Part shown: positions 37,301 through 45,508 of the stretch, one piece after another | Layout: each line of letters begins with the position of its first letter | Position numbering within the stretch: position 1 is the first letter of the stretch | From: Gulosibacter chungangensis | GTDB lineage: Bacteria > Actinomycetota > Actinomycetes > Actinomycetales > Microbacteriaceae | Reading direction: 5' to 3' | Length of the DNA: 64,000 nucleotides | Assembly (NCBI RefSeq): GCF_008831155.1 | Contig: NZ_WBKB01000007.1 | Coordinates: forward strand, 62,001 to 126,000 | Notes under the pieces: generated by a model | What the model was told of the DNA's origin: nothing | Databases searched by the model: none | What the model saw: only the letters and a program-made list of their open reading frames with translations | Made by a program: the position numbers and the translations under genes

Positions 37301-38194
37301 ATGTCTGATTCCCGGACTGAGCTTGACGAGCGCCTCGTGGCGGCGTTGAAGACCGAGCCCCGAGCTACTGTGCTCTCGCTCGCTGAAACAACCGGATTCC
37401 CCCGCGCAGTGGTTGCTACCCGGTTGAAGGAACTCCAAGAGTCCGGCGACGTCCGTGTCGTTGGCGCAACCCACCCCATGCTCAGCGGCGCGCGGCTCAT
37501 TGCGGCCGTATCCATCGCGGTGACTGGGCCCGTTATGCCCGTAATTGAATTCCTCAAAACAATTGAAGAAGCGGTATATGTCTCGACGGTGAGCGGCCCA
37601 TTCGAGATCGTCATGGAACTTCGCGTCGCAGATCAGGATGAGCTTCTGCAAGTGCTCGAAGAGGTTCGTGCCGCACCGGAAATCAACCGAATCGAAACGC
37701 TCACCTACGGACGCGTCATCAAGGGATATCTTTCCCAAAACGAGCTCGCCGAGATTTCTCTCGACGTCAAGGACCGACAACTCATTGGTGCCCTCGGCGA
37801 AGACGGTCGTAAATCCTGGCAGGAGCTCGCGGACATTGTGAGTCTCTCGCCATCAGCGGTGCGCACCCGCGTGAACCGACTACTCGAATCCAACGCAATG
37901 CGCATTGTTGTTATGGAACGCGGCGGAAGATACGGACGCGTGATCTCGACGACAGCGTTCCTTACGCTTAATGCCGACGGCGATGCCATACTCGCGAAAA
38001 TCAGCGAAGACGATGCCGTTGAATTCGCGATCACTGCTTTCGGAAAGTGCGATGCGGTGCTCGTCATTCGATCTCGCTCTCAGGCCTCGCTCTTCGAAGC
38101 TCTCGAGCGAATTCGGTCAATGCCGGAAGTCACCAAGGTCGAAACTCGCACGCAACTGCAACAGTTCAAGGAAGTATTCAGCCGCATTCTCTGA
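37301..38194 (+). CDS. Lrp/AsnC family transcriptional regulator, double-domain form (second copy)
   Basis: The predicted product has 297 residues. It is colinear with the preceding gene: DERLVAALKTEPRATVLSLAETTGFPRAVVATRLKEL matches the first copy closely, and WQELADIVSLSPSAVRTRVNRLLESN matches the second helix-turn-helix. The ATG at 37301 has an AAGGTG site; GTG at 37295 is an alternative. A small hairpin with GGCCCG arms sits in the 96-base gap between the two genes. Tandem duplication followed by divergence is the likely origin. Confidence 0.88.
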   Translation: MSDSRTELDERLVAALKTEPRATVLSLAETTGFPRAVVATRLKELQESGDVRVVGATHPMLSGARLIAAVSIAVTGPVMPVIEFLKTIEEAVYVSTVSGPFEIVMELRVADQDELLQVLEEVRAAPEINRIETLTYGRVIKGYLSQNELAEISLDVKDRQLIGALGEDGRKSWQELADIVSLSPSAVRTRVNRLLESNAMRIVVMERGGRYGRVISTTAFLTLNADGDAILAKISEDDAVEFAITAFGKCDAVLVIRSRSQASLFEALERIRSMPEVTKVETRTQLQQFKEVFSRIL

Positions 38195-38266
38195 GCGAGT
38201 ATTCGCTGAAGTCACAGAATTCTGTATGTTCGGTGATTCCTCGTATCCGTTCGTCACAATGGGGTT

Positions 38267-39268
38267 ATGACCCCTTCCGCAAGTGCCGTTACGGTCTCCG
38301 TGCTTGATCGCGCCAACGCGAGAGCAGGAGCCGATGAATCCGAGATCCTGTGGGATGTTATCGCGCGCGCAAGGCGCCTTGAAACTCTCGGCTATGAGCG
38401 CATTTGGGTCGCTGAACACCACGGCGTCCCCGGCATTGTCGGTTCGGTCCCGGCACTGCTCATGGGGGCAATCTGCGCGGCTACGAGTGACATTCGAGTG
38501 GGTTCTGCTGGTATCATGCTCCCGGCTCACACCCCGCTGTCGGTAGCCGAACAAATCTCCACGCTCGAGGCGCTCTACCCGGGACGCATCGATATCGGCC
38601 TCGGCCGTTCGGTCGGGTTCACCCAAGGCGTTCGCGAGGCACTTCGACAGCGGAAGGATGCGGGAAGCGACTTCCCGGAAGATCTCGCCGAAGTGCAAAG
38701 CTACCTGGCTGCAAAGGCGGACATCACCCTGCAACCTCCGAATGCTGCTGCCACACCGCTCTATGTCTTGGCACACGGTGCCAGTCTGGAATTCGCAGCC
38801 GCTACCGGACTCGGTGTGGTGGTTGGTGGGCCGTCGCTCCTGCATGCGGAACCCGGTAAGCGCCACCTCGGCCTAGAAAAATATCGTCGGGAGTTCAAAC
38901 CTTCGCTTTGGTTCGCGGAGCCCACCGTCATCGTTTCGGTTCCGATTGCGGTGGCCGACACCACCGAAGCGGCGCAGCAGCTGCTGTTGCCCGAGGCCTG
39001 GACTCTCGCGATGTCCCGAACCACCGGTTCCTTCGCCCCGTTGCAGCCCGCTCAAGATCTTGATCTCACAACCATCGGAGATCGCGAGCGCGAGCGCGTC
39101 GAGGCGAATTTTGCATCCGCGATCTACGGCACACCCCAGGAGGTTCGCGAACGCATCCTCACCCTCCTGCACTACACCGGCTCAACCGAAATTCTCGCCA
39201 GTGGCGGGATGCACGACCAGGCCGGCCAGGAACGCTCGGATGAGCTTTTGGCAGGTTTGTTTGGCTAG
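38267..39268 (+). CDS. LLM-class flavin-dependent oxidoreductase (luciferase-like)
   Basis: The 333-residue protein has the TIM-barrel pattern of bacterial luciferase-like monooxygenases of the MsnO8 group: YERIWVAEHHGVPGIVGSVPALLMGAI, GSAGIMLPAHTPLSVAEQISTLEALYPGRIDIGLGRSVG. These use FMNH2 or F420H2 and oxygen; the cofactor and substrate cannot be told here. The C-terminus has the usual GTPQEVRERILTLL segment. It is 72 bases after the second Lrp gene on the same strand and could be its target. Confidence 0.88.
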   Translation: MTPSASAVTVSVLDRANARAGADESEILWDVIARARRLETLGYERIWVAEHHGVPGIVGSVPALLMGAICAATSDIRVGSAGIMLPAHTPLSVAEQISTLEALYPGRIDIGLGRSVGFTQGVREALRQRKDAGSDFPEDLAEVQSYLAAKADITLQPPNAAATPLYVLAHGASLEFAAATGLGVVVGGPSLLHAEPGKRHLGLEKYRREFKPSLWFAEPTVIVSVPIAVADTTEAAQQLLLPEAWTLAMSRTTGSFAPLQPAQDLDLTTIGDRERERVEANFASAIYGTPQEVRERILTLLHYTGSTEILASGGMHDQAGQERSDELLAGLFG

Positions 39269-39283
39269 CTGGCGCGGAGATTA

Positions 39284-39859
39284 CTAGTCCCGGAGGACCC
39301 GGGCGCGCTTATAGGCCGATACGGATTTCTCCCCGGCCACCCAAAACCGCCAAGGCTCCTGATGTGCTCGAGAGACGCCCACCCGTGGACCGCAAGCAAC
39401 CTCGGCGATGCGCAGTTCTGGCATCGTGAGCGTGACCGCGCTGCCGTGGGCGAAGAGGGCCGTGCCGTAATCGGCCATGGTGATCCCAAGGGCCCGCGTG
39501 AGGTTCCCAGGGCCGCGCGCCAACCAGTCGTCTTTGACTCCCGCCCGCCGCTCGCGGGCAACGTCAATCCCTTCCATGATGCGCCCCGCCCGGATGAGCA
39601 CTGCCGCGGCATCACCTTCGGGGCTGCACACGACATTGCAACAGGTGTGACCGTGCATTGAATAGCAGTACAGATGACCCGGCGGGCCAAACATCACCCG
39701 ATTGCGGTTGGTTGGCCCACGATACGCATGGGACGCCGGGTCGCGAATCCCTTCATAGGCCTCGACTTCAGTGATCATGAGTGCCACGGGGCCGCGTCGG
39801 AGGGTCGCACCGAGCAATAACGGTGCGGTTTCGATAGCCGAGTCTCGCAGGTGCAGCAT
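39284..39859 (-). CDS. DNA-3-methyladenine glycosylase (AAG/MPG family)
   Basis: This 191-residue protein has the MPG hallmarks: ITEVEAYEGIRDPASHAYRGPTNRN with the catalytic Glu, VMFGPPGHLYCYSMHGHTCCNVVC, RAGRIMEGID and ARGPGNLTRALGI. It excises alkylated purines by base flipping. It is convergent with the luciferase-like gene, 15 bases apart. Confidence 0.93.
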   Translation of the reverse strand: MLHLRDSAIETAPLLLGATLRRGPVALMITEVEAYEGIRDPASHAYRGPTNRNRVMFGPPGHLYCYSMHGHTCCNVVCSPEGDAAAVLIRAGRIMEGIDVARERRAGVKDDWLARGPGNLTRALGITMADYGTALFAHGSAVTLTMPELRIAEVACGPRVGVSRAHQEPWRFWVAGEKSVSAYKRARVLRD

Positions 39860-39939
39860 GGTGCCACCATAACTTGATCACTTGCCGGGGCTACCGTTTG
39901 CAATAACAACAACGCCAACGCATTTGATCGGAGCCTCGT

Positions 39940-40578
39940 ATGTCTATCGACCCTCAAGTCTCAGCCCATGCAATTCGCGAGCTTCGTAACGGTGAACGCG
40001 ACGGCTCCGCGACAAAGATTGCCAGCATCCGCATCACATTGCCAACCGGACAAACGGATCTTTGGGGTGCGATTACCTCCGGTGACCGCATCCCAGACTG
40101 GTTCTTACCCATTGAGGGTGACCTCGAACTTGGCGGCTCATTTCAGACCGAAGGGAACGCGGGCGGCAAGATTCTCGCTTGCAATGCGCCGAATTCCTTT
40201 GCCAGCACCTGGGAGTTTGGTGGCCAGCTCTCCTGGATTCGTGTCGACCTTTCGCGGGGCGAAGACGGCACGGAGCTCCTCCTCACTCACGAAGCCCCGA
40301 TCGGTGATGGCGAGTTCTGGAAACAATACGGTCCAGGCGCAACCGGAGTCGGCTGGGAGCTCGCATTCCTTGCGCTGAGCGTCTATGTCGACCAAACCAC
40401 GGTGCTCGATCCCACCGATGTGGGTCTGTGGTCGCAGAGTGCCGAAGCGCACCCCTACGTGCAGAACGTTGCCGCCGCGTGGGCGGATGCCGCGATCGCC
40501 GATGGTGAAGACCCAGAGATCGCGCGTGCTGCCGCGGCAAATACCTACGCGTTCTACACCGGGGCAGCCCAGGAGTAG
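39940..40578 (+). CDS. SRPBCC (AHSA1-like) domain protein
   Basis: This 212-residue protein fits the Bet v1-like fold family: LWGAITSGDRIPDWFLPIEGDLELGGSFQTEGNAGGKILACNAP followed by TWEFGGQLSWIRVDLSRGEDGTELLLTHEAP is the AHSA1 pattern. The extra C-terminal 60 residues are helical. Such proteins bind hydrophobic ligands or act with chaperones; no specific function can be given. It stands alone, divergent from the glycosylase gene. Confidence 0.8.
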   Translation: MSIDPQVSAHAIRELRNGERDGSATKIASIRITLPTGQTDLWGAITSGDRIPDWFLPIEGDLELGGSFQTEGNAGGKILACNAPNSFASTWEFGGQLSWIRVDLSRGEDGTELLLTHEAPIGDGEFWKQYGPGATGVGWELAFLALSVYVDQTTVLDPTDVGLWSQSAEAHPYVQNVAAAWADAAIADGEDPEIARAAAANTYAFYTGAAQE

Positions 40579-40585
40579 ACAACTC

Positions 40586-40629
40586 CACAGCGGGAGCTGG
40601 GCGGAGGAATCAATCCAACTCCCGCTGTG
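40586..40629. terminator. Probable bidirectional terminator
   Basis: CACAGCGGGAG and CTCCCGCTGTG form an 11-bp perfect stem with a 22-base loop between the convergent AHSA1 and alcohol dehydrogenase genes. No T run follows, so its strength is uncertain. Confidence 0.5.
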
Positions 40630-40639
40630 CCGAAGCCCC

Positions 40640-41695
40640 TTAGGCCTCGAGAATTACTTTGAGTGCCTTCGTTTCGGCTGCTCGCGAGAAGACGTCATAG
40701 GCCTCCTCGATTTCATCGAGCTTGAATCGGTGGCTGATAAATCCAGCGATGTTGAGCTTGCCCTGTGCGAGCAGTCGCGTGAGCATCGGCGCGGTGTTCG
40801 TGTTGACGAGCCCCGTTGTGATGGTGAGGTTCTCGATCCACTTATCCTGGATCGGGAAGTCCACCGACGTACCGTGCACACCGGCATTGGCCACGTGGCC
40901 GCCTGGCCGCACGATGTCGAGCACCATGTCCCAGGTGGTGGGAATACCGACCGCTTCGATCGAGACGTCCACACCGAGTCCATCGGTCAGCGCGAGCACC
41001 TGTTCCTTCCAATCGGGGTCAGAACTCAGCACACCGTCGGTGGCACCGAGTTCCTTCGCCTTTTCGATTCGGTTGGCATCCAGATCAATCGCAATTACGC
41101 GTGATGGCCCATAGAGGTTCGCCGTGGCAATAGCGGCAAGACCGACCGGCCCAGTGCCCACAACTGCGACGACATCGCCGGGCTTAACCGCACCCAAGAC
41201 CACGCCGATTTCATGACCGGTGGGCAGAATATCGCTGATCAGCACACCCAGCTCATTCTTCACGCCCTCGGGGAGCAATTGCACGGAGTTTTCCGCGAAG
41301 GGCACGCGCACGTATTCTGCCTGGGTGCCATCGATAAGGTGGCCGAAGACCCATCCGATCCCCGATGCGCCCTCGTCAGCAAGGCAGTGTGAGAAGAGCC
41401 CCTGCTTGCAATAGGAACATTTTCCGCAAGACGAGACGCAAGAAATGATGACGCGGTCACCGACCTTCAATGTCGTGACCGCGTCACCGACTTCGGTAAT
41501 GACACCGACGCCCTCGTGACCGAGGATGCGCCCCGGAGTTACCGCGGGAACATCACCCTTGAGGATGTGCAGGTCGGTGCCACAAATTGTGGTGGTTTCG
41601 ATTTTTACGATGACATCGGTCGCCTGCTGAATTTGCGGGTTGGGGACTTCCTGCCACGCCTTTTCGCCTGCGCCTTGATAAACGAGAGCTTTCAT
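40640..41695 (-). CDS. Zinc-dependent alcohol dehydrogenase (medium-chain family)
   Basis: This 351-residue enzyme has catalytic-zinc ligands in TICGTDLHIL and GHEGVGVI, four structural-zinc cysteines in CVSSCGKCSYCKQGLFSHC, and a Rossmann GTGPVG for NAD. The segment VFGHLIDGTQAEYVRVPFAENS matches the short secondary-alcohol and aldehyde branch. The substrate is unknown. It lies 61 bases after the MerR gene on the same strand and is its most likely target. Confidence 0.92.
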   Translation of the reverse strand: MKALVYQGAGEKAWQEVPNPQIQQATDVIVKIETTTICGTDLHILKGDVPAVTPGRILGHEGVGVITEVGDAVTTLKVGDRVIISCVSSCGKCSYCKQGLFSHCLADEGASGIGWVFGHLIDGTQAEYVRVPFAENSVQLLPEGVKNELGVLISDILPTGHEIGVVLGAVKPGDVVAVVGTGPVGLAAIATANLYGPSRVIAIDLDANRIEKAKELGATDGVLSSDPDWKEQVLALTDGLGVDVSIEAVGIPTTWDMVLDIVRPGGHVANAGVHGTSVDFPIQDKWIENLTITTGLVNTNTAPMLTRLLAQGKLNIAGFISHRFKLDEIEEAYDVFSRAAETKALKVILEA

Positions 41696-41756
41696 CTACG
41701 CACCTTTCATCGGGTGACGCCGACGGTGGCGTCACCACAGAAGTTAGGTGAATTCG

Positions 41757-42530
41757 CTACAAGTCTGCTGTCAGAGCATGCCGGAGTGCGTCACGCACGA
41801 AGATAGCGCCTGAGGTTCCGCCATAATTTGCGGCAAAGCGCTCATCCAAAACATACATATCGGCAAGCGCGAGGACGTATGTGCGAAATTCTTCCTCGTT
41901 CTTGGTCTGTGCCCCGGGAACCGAATGCAACCAGGCGATGTGCCTTTGCGCGAGGTCCTGCGCGGCAGCCGAGTCCGCCGCGCATCCGGGATCGATCGCG
42001 GCAGCCTGCCACGCATCCATGAGCGATTGCGTGCGCGCCTTGAAGTCGGCCTGCTCGTCGTCGCTGAGTTCCCGCCACCAGGTATCACCGCGTGCGTACG
42101 ACTCCTTTCCCCAGCGGTCTTCGACTTCTTCCCGGTACTGGGTGTGATCAAACCCATCAAACATTTGCTCCGCCATGAGCGTCTCCTGTCCTGCTAATGC
42201 GCGTATCGTGTGCTCGACGGCGGCAATCTGCCGGTCAAGTTGCTGCTGTTGCTGCTGCAGCAGTTCAAGGTGACGGGCCAACACCACGGGTTCTTCGGCA
42301 TCACGCTCCAGGATCTTTCCGATTTCTGGCAGGCTGAGACCGAGCTCCCGCAGCAGCAGGATGCGCTGCAAGCGGATGAGCTCCTCCTCGCCGTAATAGC
42401 GATATCCGTTGTGGCCGATCCGTCGCGGTGGCAACAGCCCCAGTTCGTCATAGTGCCGCAGCGTTCGACTTGTCGTCGCGGCGAGCTTTGCGAGTTCCTG
42501 AATCGACCATTCCTGCGTTGTTCCGTCCAT
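41757..42530 (-). CDS. MerR family regulator with TipAS effector domain
   Basis: This 257-residue protein has an N-terminal MerR winged helix (SIQELAKLAATTSRTLRHYDELGLLPPRRIGHNGYRYYGEEE), a Gln-rich dimerisation coiled coil, and a C-terminal TipAS-like domain (EEVEDRWGKESYARGDTWW...FAANYGGTSGAIFVRDAL). TipAS domains of Streptomyces bind thiopeptide and other drugs. A MerR-type promoter with a 19-base spacer lies just upstream, so it should activate itself, and probably the adh gene, when its ligand binds. Confidence 0.92.
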   Translation of the reverse strand: MDGTTQEWSIQELAKLAATTSRTLRHYDELGLLPPRRIGHNGYRYYGEEELIRLQRILLLRELGLSLPEIGKILERDAEEPVVLARHLELLQQQQQQLDRQIAAVEHTIRALAGQETLMAEQMFDGFDHTQYREEVEDRWGKESYARGDTWWRELSDDEQADFKARTQSLMDAWQAAAIDPGCAADSAAAQDLAQRHIAWLHSVPGAQTKNEEEFRTYVLALADMYVLDERFAANYGGTSGAIFVRDALRHALTADL

Positions 42531-42537
42531 GGAAACA

Positions 42538-42568
42538 ACGCTAAAGCTTGACGTTACGTCAAGGTCAA
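42538..42568 (-). promoter_or_regulatory. MerR-type promoter with palindromic operator in a 19-base spacer
   Basis: On the minus strand a TTGACC -35 (42563-42568) and a TAGCGT -10 (42538-42543) are separated by 19 bases. The palindrome CTTGACGTTACGTCAAG (42547-42563) fills nearly all of that spacer and runs one base into the -35. The long spacer is the hallmark of promoters untwisted by MerR activators. Only 7 bases separate the -10 from the ATG, so the mRNA is likely leaderless. Confidence 0.75.
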
Positions 42569-42572
42569 GCGG

Positions 42573-42866
42573 CTAGCTTCGTTCCAGACCAGATTCTTCG
42601 ATGACTGTTTCGGCAGCCTGCGCAAATCGGATATCCCGATCGCTGAGTCCTTGAATGTCATGGCTCATCACCCGCAGCCAAATCCGGTTATAGCGGACGT
42701 TAAAGTCAGGGTGGTGCTGCTGTGCCTCTGCGAGTTCGGCAATCTTGGTGAGGAAGTCGAAGGCCTCCCGGAAGTCTTTCGCTTTCAGGTCCACTTCCAG
42801 GCCGTCCTCGCCAACCCGCCAGTTTGGTACCGCACGCTGGGCTTCCTCGGTCGAGATCCTCGCCAT
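42573..42866 (-). CDS. 4a-hydroxytetrahydrobiopterin dehydratase (PCD/DCoH)
   Basis: The 97-residue protein has the active-site pattern HHPDFNVRYNRIWLRVMSHDIQGLSDRD, which matches the three conserved histidines of pterin-4a-carbinolamine dehydratase. It recycles oxidised pterin or supports aromatic hydroxylases; no such hydroxylase is in this window. Its 3' end lies next to the MerR promoter. Confidence 0.92.
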   Translation of the reverse strand: MARISTEEAQRAVPNWRVGEDGLEVDLKAKDFREAFDFLTKIAELAEAQQHHPDFNVRYNRIWLRVMSHDIQGLSDRDIRFAQAAETVIEESGLERS

Positions 42867-43004
42867 AATGTTCTCCCTCGTCGATCTGATCTTGTCAGTG
42901 TCACACCGAGTGCTGGGAGTGTCGAGGGCAGATCAGCGGATTCAAATGTCTCGGATGGCTTCGGGCGGCTGCAGGTGGCGTCGGATGACTGCCAAGATGG
43001 AGCC

Positions 43005-43394
43005 ATGAAGACCATTCTTAACATCATTTGGCTCGTGCTGTCCGGGTTCTGGCTATTTCTGAGCTACATGGTGGCCGCGCTGGTCATGTTCATTTTCATC
43101 ATCACTATCCCCTGGGGCATTGCCGCCGCGCGTATTGGGGTCTACGCACTGTGGCCCTTCGGCCGAGAAGTGGTCAGCAAGCCCACGGCCGGTCTCGGTT
43201 CCCTGCTTGGCAACATTATTTGGGTGGTGCTCGCAGGCTGGATTCTCGCGCTCGAACACATCATCAGTGGGGTGCTGCTGTGCATGACCATCATTGGGAT
43301 CCCGCTCGGTATCGCAAATTTCAAACTCGTACCGGTTTCACTTATGCCGCTCGGGAAAGAAATCGTCGACGGGCGAGATCTGCGGGCACGCTAA
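43005..43394 (+). CDS. YccF domain inner-membrane protein
   Basis: The predicted product has 129 residues from the ATG at 43005. It has two repeated YccF halves, each with two helices: NIIWLVLSGFWLFLSYMVAALVMFIFIITIPWGIAAARIGVYALWPFGREVV and NIIWVVLAGWILALEHIISGVLLCMTIIGIPLGIANFKLVPVSLMPLGKEIV. The function of YccF is unknown. It is divergent from the dehydratase gene; longer in-frame extension upstream is not supported. Confidence 0.9.
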   Translation: MKTILNIIWLVLSGFWLFLSYMVAALVMFIFIITIPWGIAAARIGVYALWPFGREVVSKPTAGLGSLLGNIIWVVLAGWILALEHIISGVLLCMTIIGIPLGIANFKLVPVSLMPLGKEIVDGRDLRAR

Positions 43395-43452
43395 ATTCGC
43401 GGCGAACTTGGCCGAAATCAAGAAGTGACTCGGCGGCGCCAGGAATAGCGTT

Positions 43453-43866
43453 ATGGACATGAACATCAACATTCACTACGCATTCTTACCCCACACCGAT
43501 GCGGATGCGGCGCTCAAGTTCTATCGCGATACTCTCGGTTTCGAGGTTCGTCAAGACGTTGGCTACGAGAACATGCGCTGGCTCACGGTCGGTCCCCCGA
43601 ATCAGCCCGAGGTCGGTATCGTGCTCACACCACCCGCGGTACTCCCCGGCATCACCGAGCATGAGCGGGAGGTGATCTTGGATCTGATCGCGAAGGGAGC
43701 GTATGGCGCGCTTACGCTCGCGAGCGATGATCTCGACGGGCTCTTCGCAAAGCTTGAAGCCGCCGGGGCCGACGTCGTCCAAGAGCCGATCAATCAGGAC
43801 TACGGTGTGCGCGACTGCGCCTTCCGAGACCCATCCGGCAATCTCATTCGCATCAACCAGCTCTAA
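43453..43866 (+). CDS. VOC family (glyoxalase/bleomycin resistance fold) protein
   Basis: This 137-residue protein has two beta-alpha-beta-beta-beta halves: HTDADAALKFYRDTLGFEVRQDVG and LFAKLEAAGADVVQEPINQDYGVRDCAFRDPSGNLIRINQL. The usual metal ligands are His, Glu and similar; the C-terminal ligand position is Arg-Ile-Asn rather than Glu, so metal binding is doubtful. It is followed 2 bases later by an AraC-type regulator, a common pair in actinobacteria that suggests binding of a small molecule. Confidence 0.85.
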   Translation: MDMNINIHYAFLPHTDADAALKFYRDTLGFEVRQDVGYENMRWLTVGPPNQPEVGIVLTPPAVLPGITEHEREVILDLIAKGAYGALTLASDDLDGLFAKLEAAGADVVQEPINQDYGVRDCAFRDPSGNLIRINQL

Positions 43867-43868
43867 TC

Positions 43869-44330
43869 ATGTGTCACCCCGCCCGCAGGGTTACCTGGAA
43901 CAATCTCACCATGGCCAACTCACGCTCCGAATCCGAGCGGCTACGAGACCTCGTAACCCTGCGACGGGTGCGCGACCGCATCGACCGCGACTATGCCAAG
44001 CCGCTTGATGTCGAAGCGCTCGCGCGCGGGGCCAATATGTCGGCACGACATCTCGGACGCGAGTTCAAGCGTGTCTACGGCGAAACACCATATTCCTATC
44101 TCATGACGCGGCGCATCGAACGAGCCATGACACTGTTACGGCGCGGGGATCTCAGCGTGACCGACGTCTGTTTCGAAGTCGGATTCTCATCGCTCGGTAC
44201 GTTCAGCACGAGATTCTCCGAGCTCGTGGGCATGTCACCGAGCGTCTATGCTCTCACCGAGGTGGATGCGCTGGCTGGCATCCCGCCCTGTCTTGCGAAG
44301 CAAGTTACACGGCCCATTCGTCACCGGTAG
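43869..44330 (+). CDS. AraC-type helix-turn-helix regulator without sensor domain
   Basis: At most 153 residues. It consists almost only of the AraC DNA-binding domain: LDVEALARGANMSARHLGREFKRVYGETPYSYLMTRRIERAMTLLRRGDLSVTDVCFEVGFSSLGTFSTRFSELVGMSPSVY. There is no ligand domain, so the VOC protein encoded just upstream may be its partner. An alternative start at ATG 43911 (MANSRSES) gives 139 residues. Confidence 0.88.
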   Translation: MCHPARRVTWNNLTMANSRSESERLRDLVTLRRVRDRIDRDYAKPLDVEALARGANMSARHLGREFKRVYGETPYSYLMTRRIERAMTLLRRGDLSVTDVCFEVGFSSLGTFSTRFSELVGMSPSVYALTEVDALAGIPPCLAKQVTRPIRHR

Positions 44331-44333
44331 ACC

Positions 44334-45074
44334 TCAGCGGTGGTCAACCGTTTCACCGAGCAGATCCTGCACCAGTTGCGTACTGCCTGCCACCGCGGCG
44401 GGCATGGTGATGATTGCACCAAGCGGCACCAGGAACAGTGCGCTTGTTGCCGCGCCGAAGCCAAGGACGCGGCCCCGATTCTGGCGAAGCAGCTCAGCCC
44501 GGTCTCGAGGTTCGATCCCGCGAGCAGTCAGAGCGCGCGAGGTGTGCTCATCCGCGAGTACCCAGCCGCTGAGAAGAACCCCAAGCGTTGCACCAACAAA
44601 CCCACCGATTAGAGGAATCAGCCCACAGACTGCCGCCAATATGGCAATGCCGATGCCCTTGAGGATCAGCACGATTGAGTCGCCGATTGCTCCCCACAAG
44701 CTGTAGTTGGAATCAGGCACCCGACCGGCTCTGGACTGCTCGACGCTCTGCCAGATCCGATCGTAAAAGGGTTCACCCACCATGAGCGTGAGCGCGGTGA
44801 AGGTGAAGATGGCGATCACTAGGGCACCGGCAAAGATACCTACGCCAATCGCGATCTGAACCACGACCGCCAACCAGGCGGCCCAGCCGTCGGTCCACGG
44901 TGTAGCCCAGGACACGATATCGTCCAGCGCAAAGGCCAAGAATCCGAGCCCGACACCGAGCAGCACCGCCACTATGAGTGCGGGAACCAGTCCCGCTGCC
45001 ATCACGGCGGGGTTGACTCGCCACCAGCCGAAGCCAGCGATGAGCGACCGTACTCCGAGCCAGAATTCACGCAT
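44334..45074 (-). CDS. EI24 domain membrane protein (CysZ-like)
   Basis: This 246-residue protein has four to six hydrophobic helices and the EI24 pattern FWLGVRSLIAGFGWWRVNPAVMAAGLVPAL, LTLMVGEPFYDRIWQSVE and GIEPRDRAELLRQNRGRVLGFGAATSALFLVP. CysZ in this family carries sulfate; that role is not proven here. The ATG at 45074 has no ribosome site, and two copies of a 13-base repeat lie directly in front of it, so the message may be leaderless. Confidence 0.88.
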   Translation of the reverse strand: MREFWLGVRSLIAGFGWWRVNPAVMAAGLVPALIVAVLLGVGLGFLAFALDDIVSWATPWTDGWAAWLAVVVQIAIGVGIFAGALVIAIFTFTALTLMVGEPFYDRIWQSVEQSRAGRVPDSNYSLWGAIGDSIVLILKGIGIAILAAVCGLIPLIGGFVGATLGVLLSGWVLADEHTSRALTARGIEPRDRAELLRQNRGRVLGFGAATSALFLVPLGAIITMPAAVAGSTQLVQDLLGETVDHR

Positions 45075-45077
45075 CTA

Positions 45078-45105
45078 AGGATTAAATCAAACAGGATTAA
45101 ATCAA
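45078..45105 (-). repeat. Tandem 13-base direct repeat before the EI24 gene
   Basis: AGGATTAAATCAA occurs at 45078-45090 and 45093-45105 (15-base period). On the minus strand each copy contains TTTAAT, a possible -10 element, and the nearer copy ends about 4 bases before the EI24 ATG. Confidence 0.5.
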
Positions 45106-45180
45106 GCCGGAGCATGAAACGAACCCACGCGGCAGGTAGTCGGTTCCTCGGCAGTCCCAACCCTTGCGTAATCGAATGGG

Positions 45181-45474
45181 CTATTCGCTCAGTGGGACCA
45201 CGTCGAAGCCGAGCAGCTCAACGCTCATGTCGCGACGCTCATCATCAGCGTGGTTACCCTTGGGTCGCGCGGCTGACCACTTTTCTTAGTTCTCACGTGA
45301 GTCCCAGCGCGTGACGACGAAGTAGCGGGTCTCACCGAAGGCCGGGCGAAGCAACTCGAAGCTTTCAAAGCCTTCAGCCGTGTCAACGGCCTTCTTCCGG
45401 GCCGCAAAGCGCTGTTCAATTTCGGCCGCGGCGCCTTCCGGGAAGGTCAGCGCAGTGATGTTGACGAACGACAT
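45181..45474 (-). pseudogene. MhuD/HmoA-like haem-degrading monooxygenase gene with an in-frame stop
   Basis: From ATG 45474 (strong GAAGGAG site) the frame encodes 62 residues resembling Mycobacterium MhuD (EIEQRFAARKKAVDTAEGFE, LLRPAFGETRYFVVTRW). A TAA at codon 63 interrupts it, but the same frame continues to a TAG at 45181 with EKWSAARPKGNHADDERRDM and a VELLGFDVV strand. Aligned without gaps to MhuD, Trp66 and His75 of the active site are kept beyond the stop, while Asn7 is Thr. A DtxR-type iron box lies upstream. A point mutation (for example CAA to TAA) or a sequencing error would explain it. Confidence 0.75.
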
Positions 45475-45508
45475 GAATTCTCCTTCGATCTGCGGGCGAA
45501 TCGTTTAC

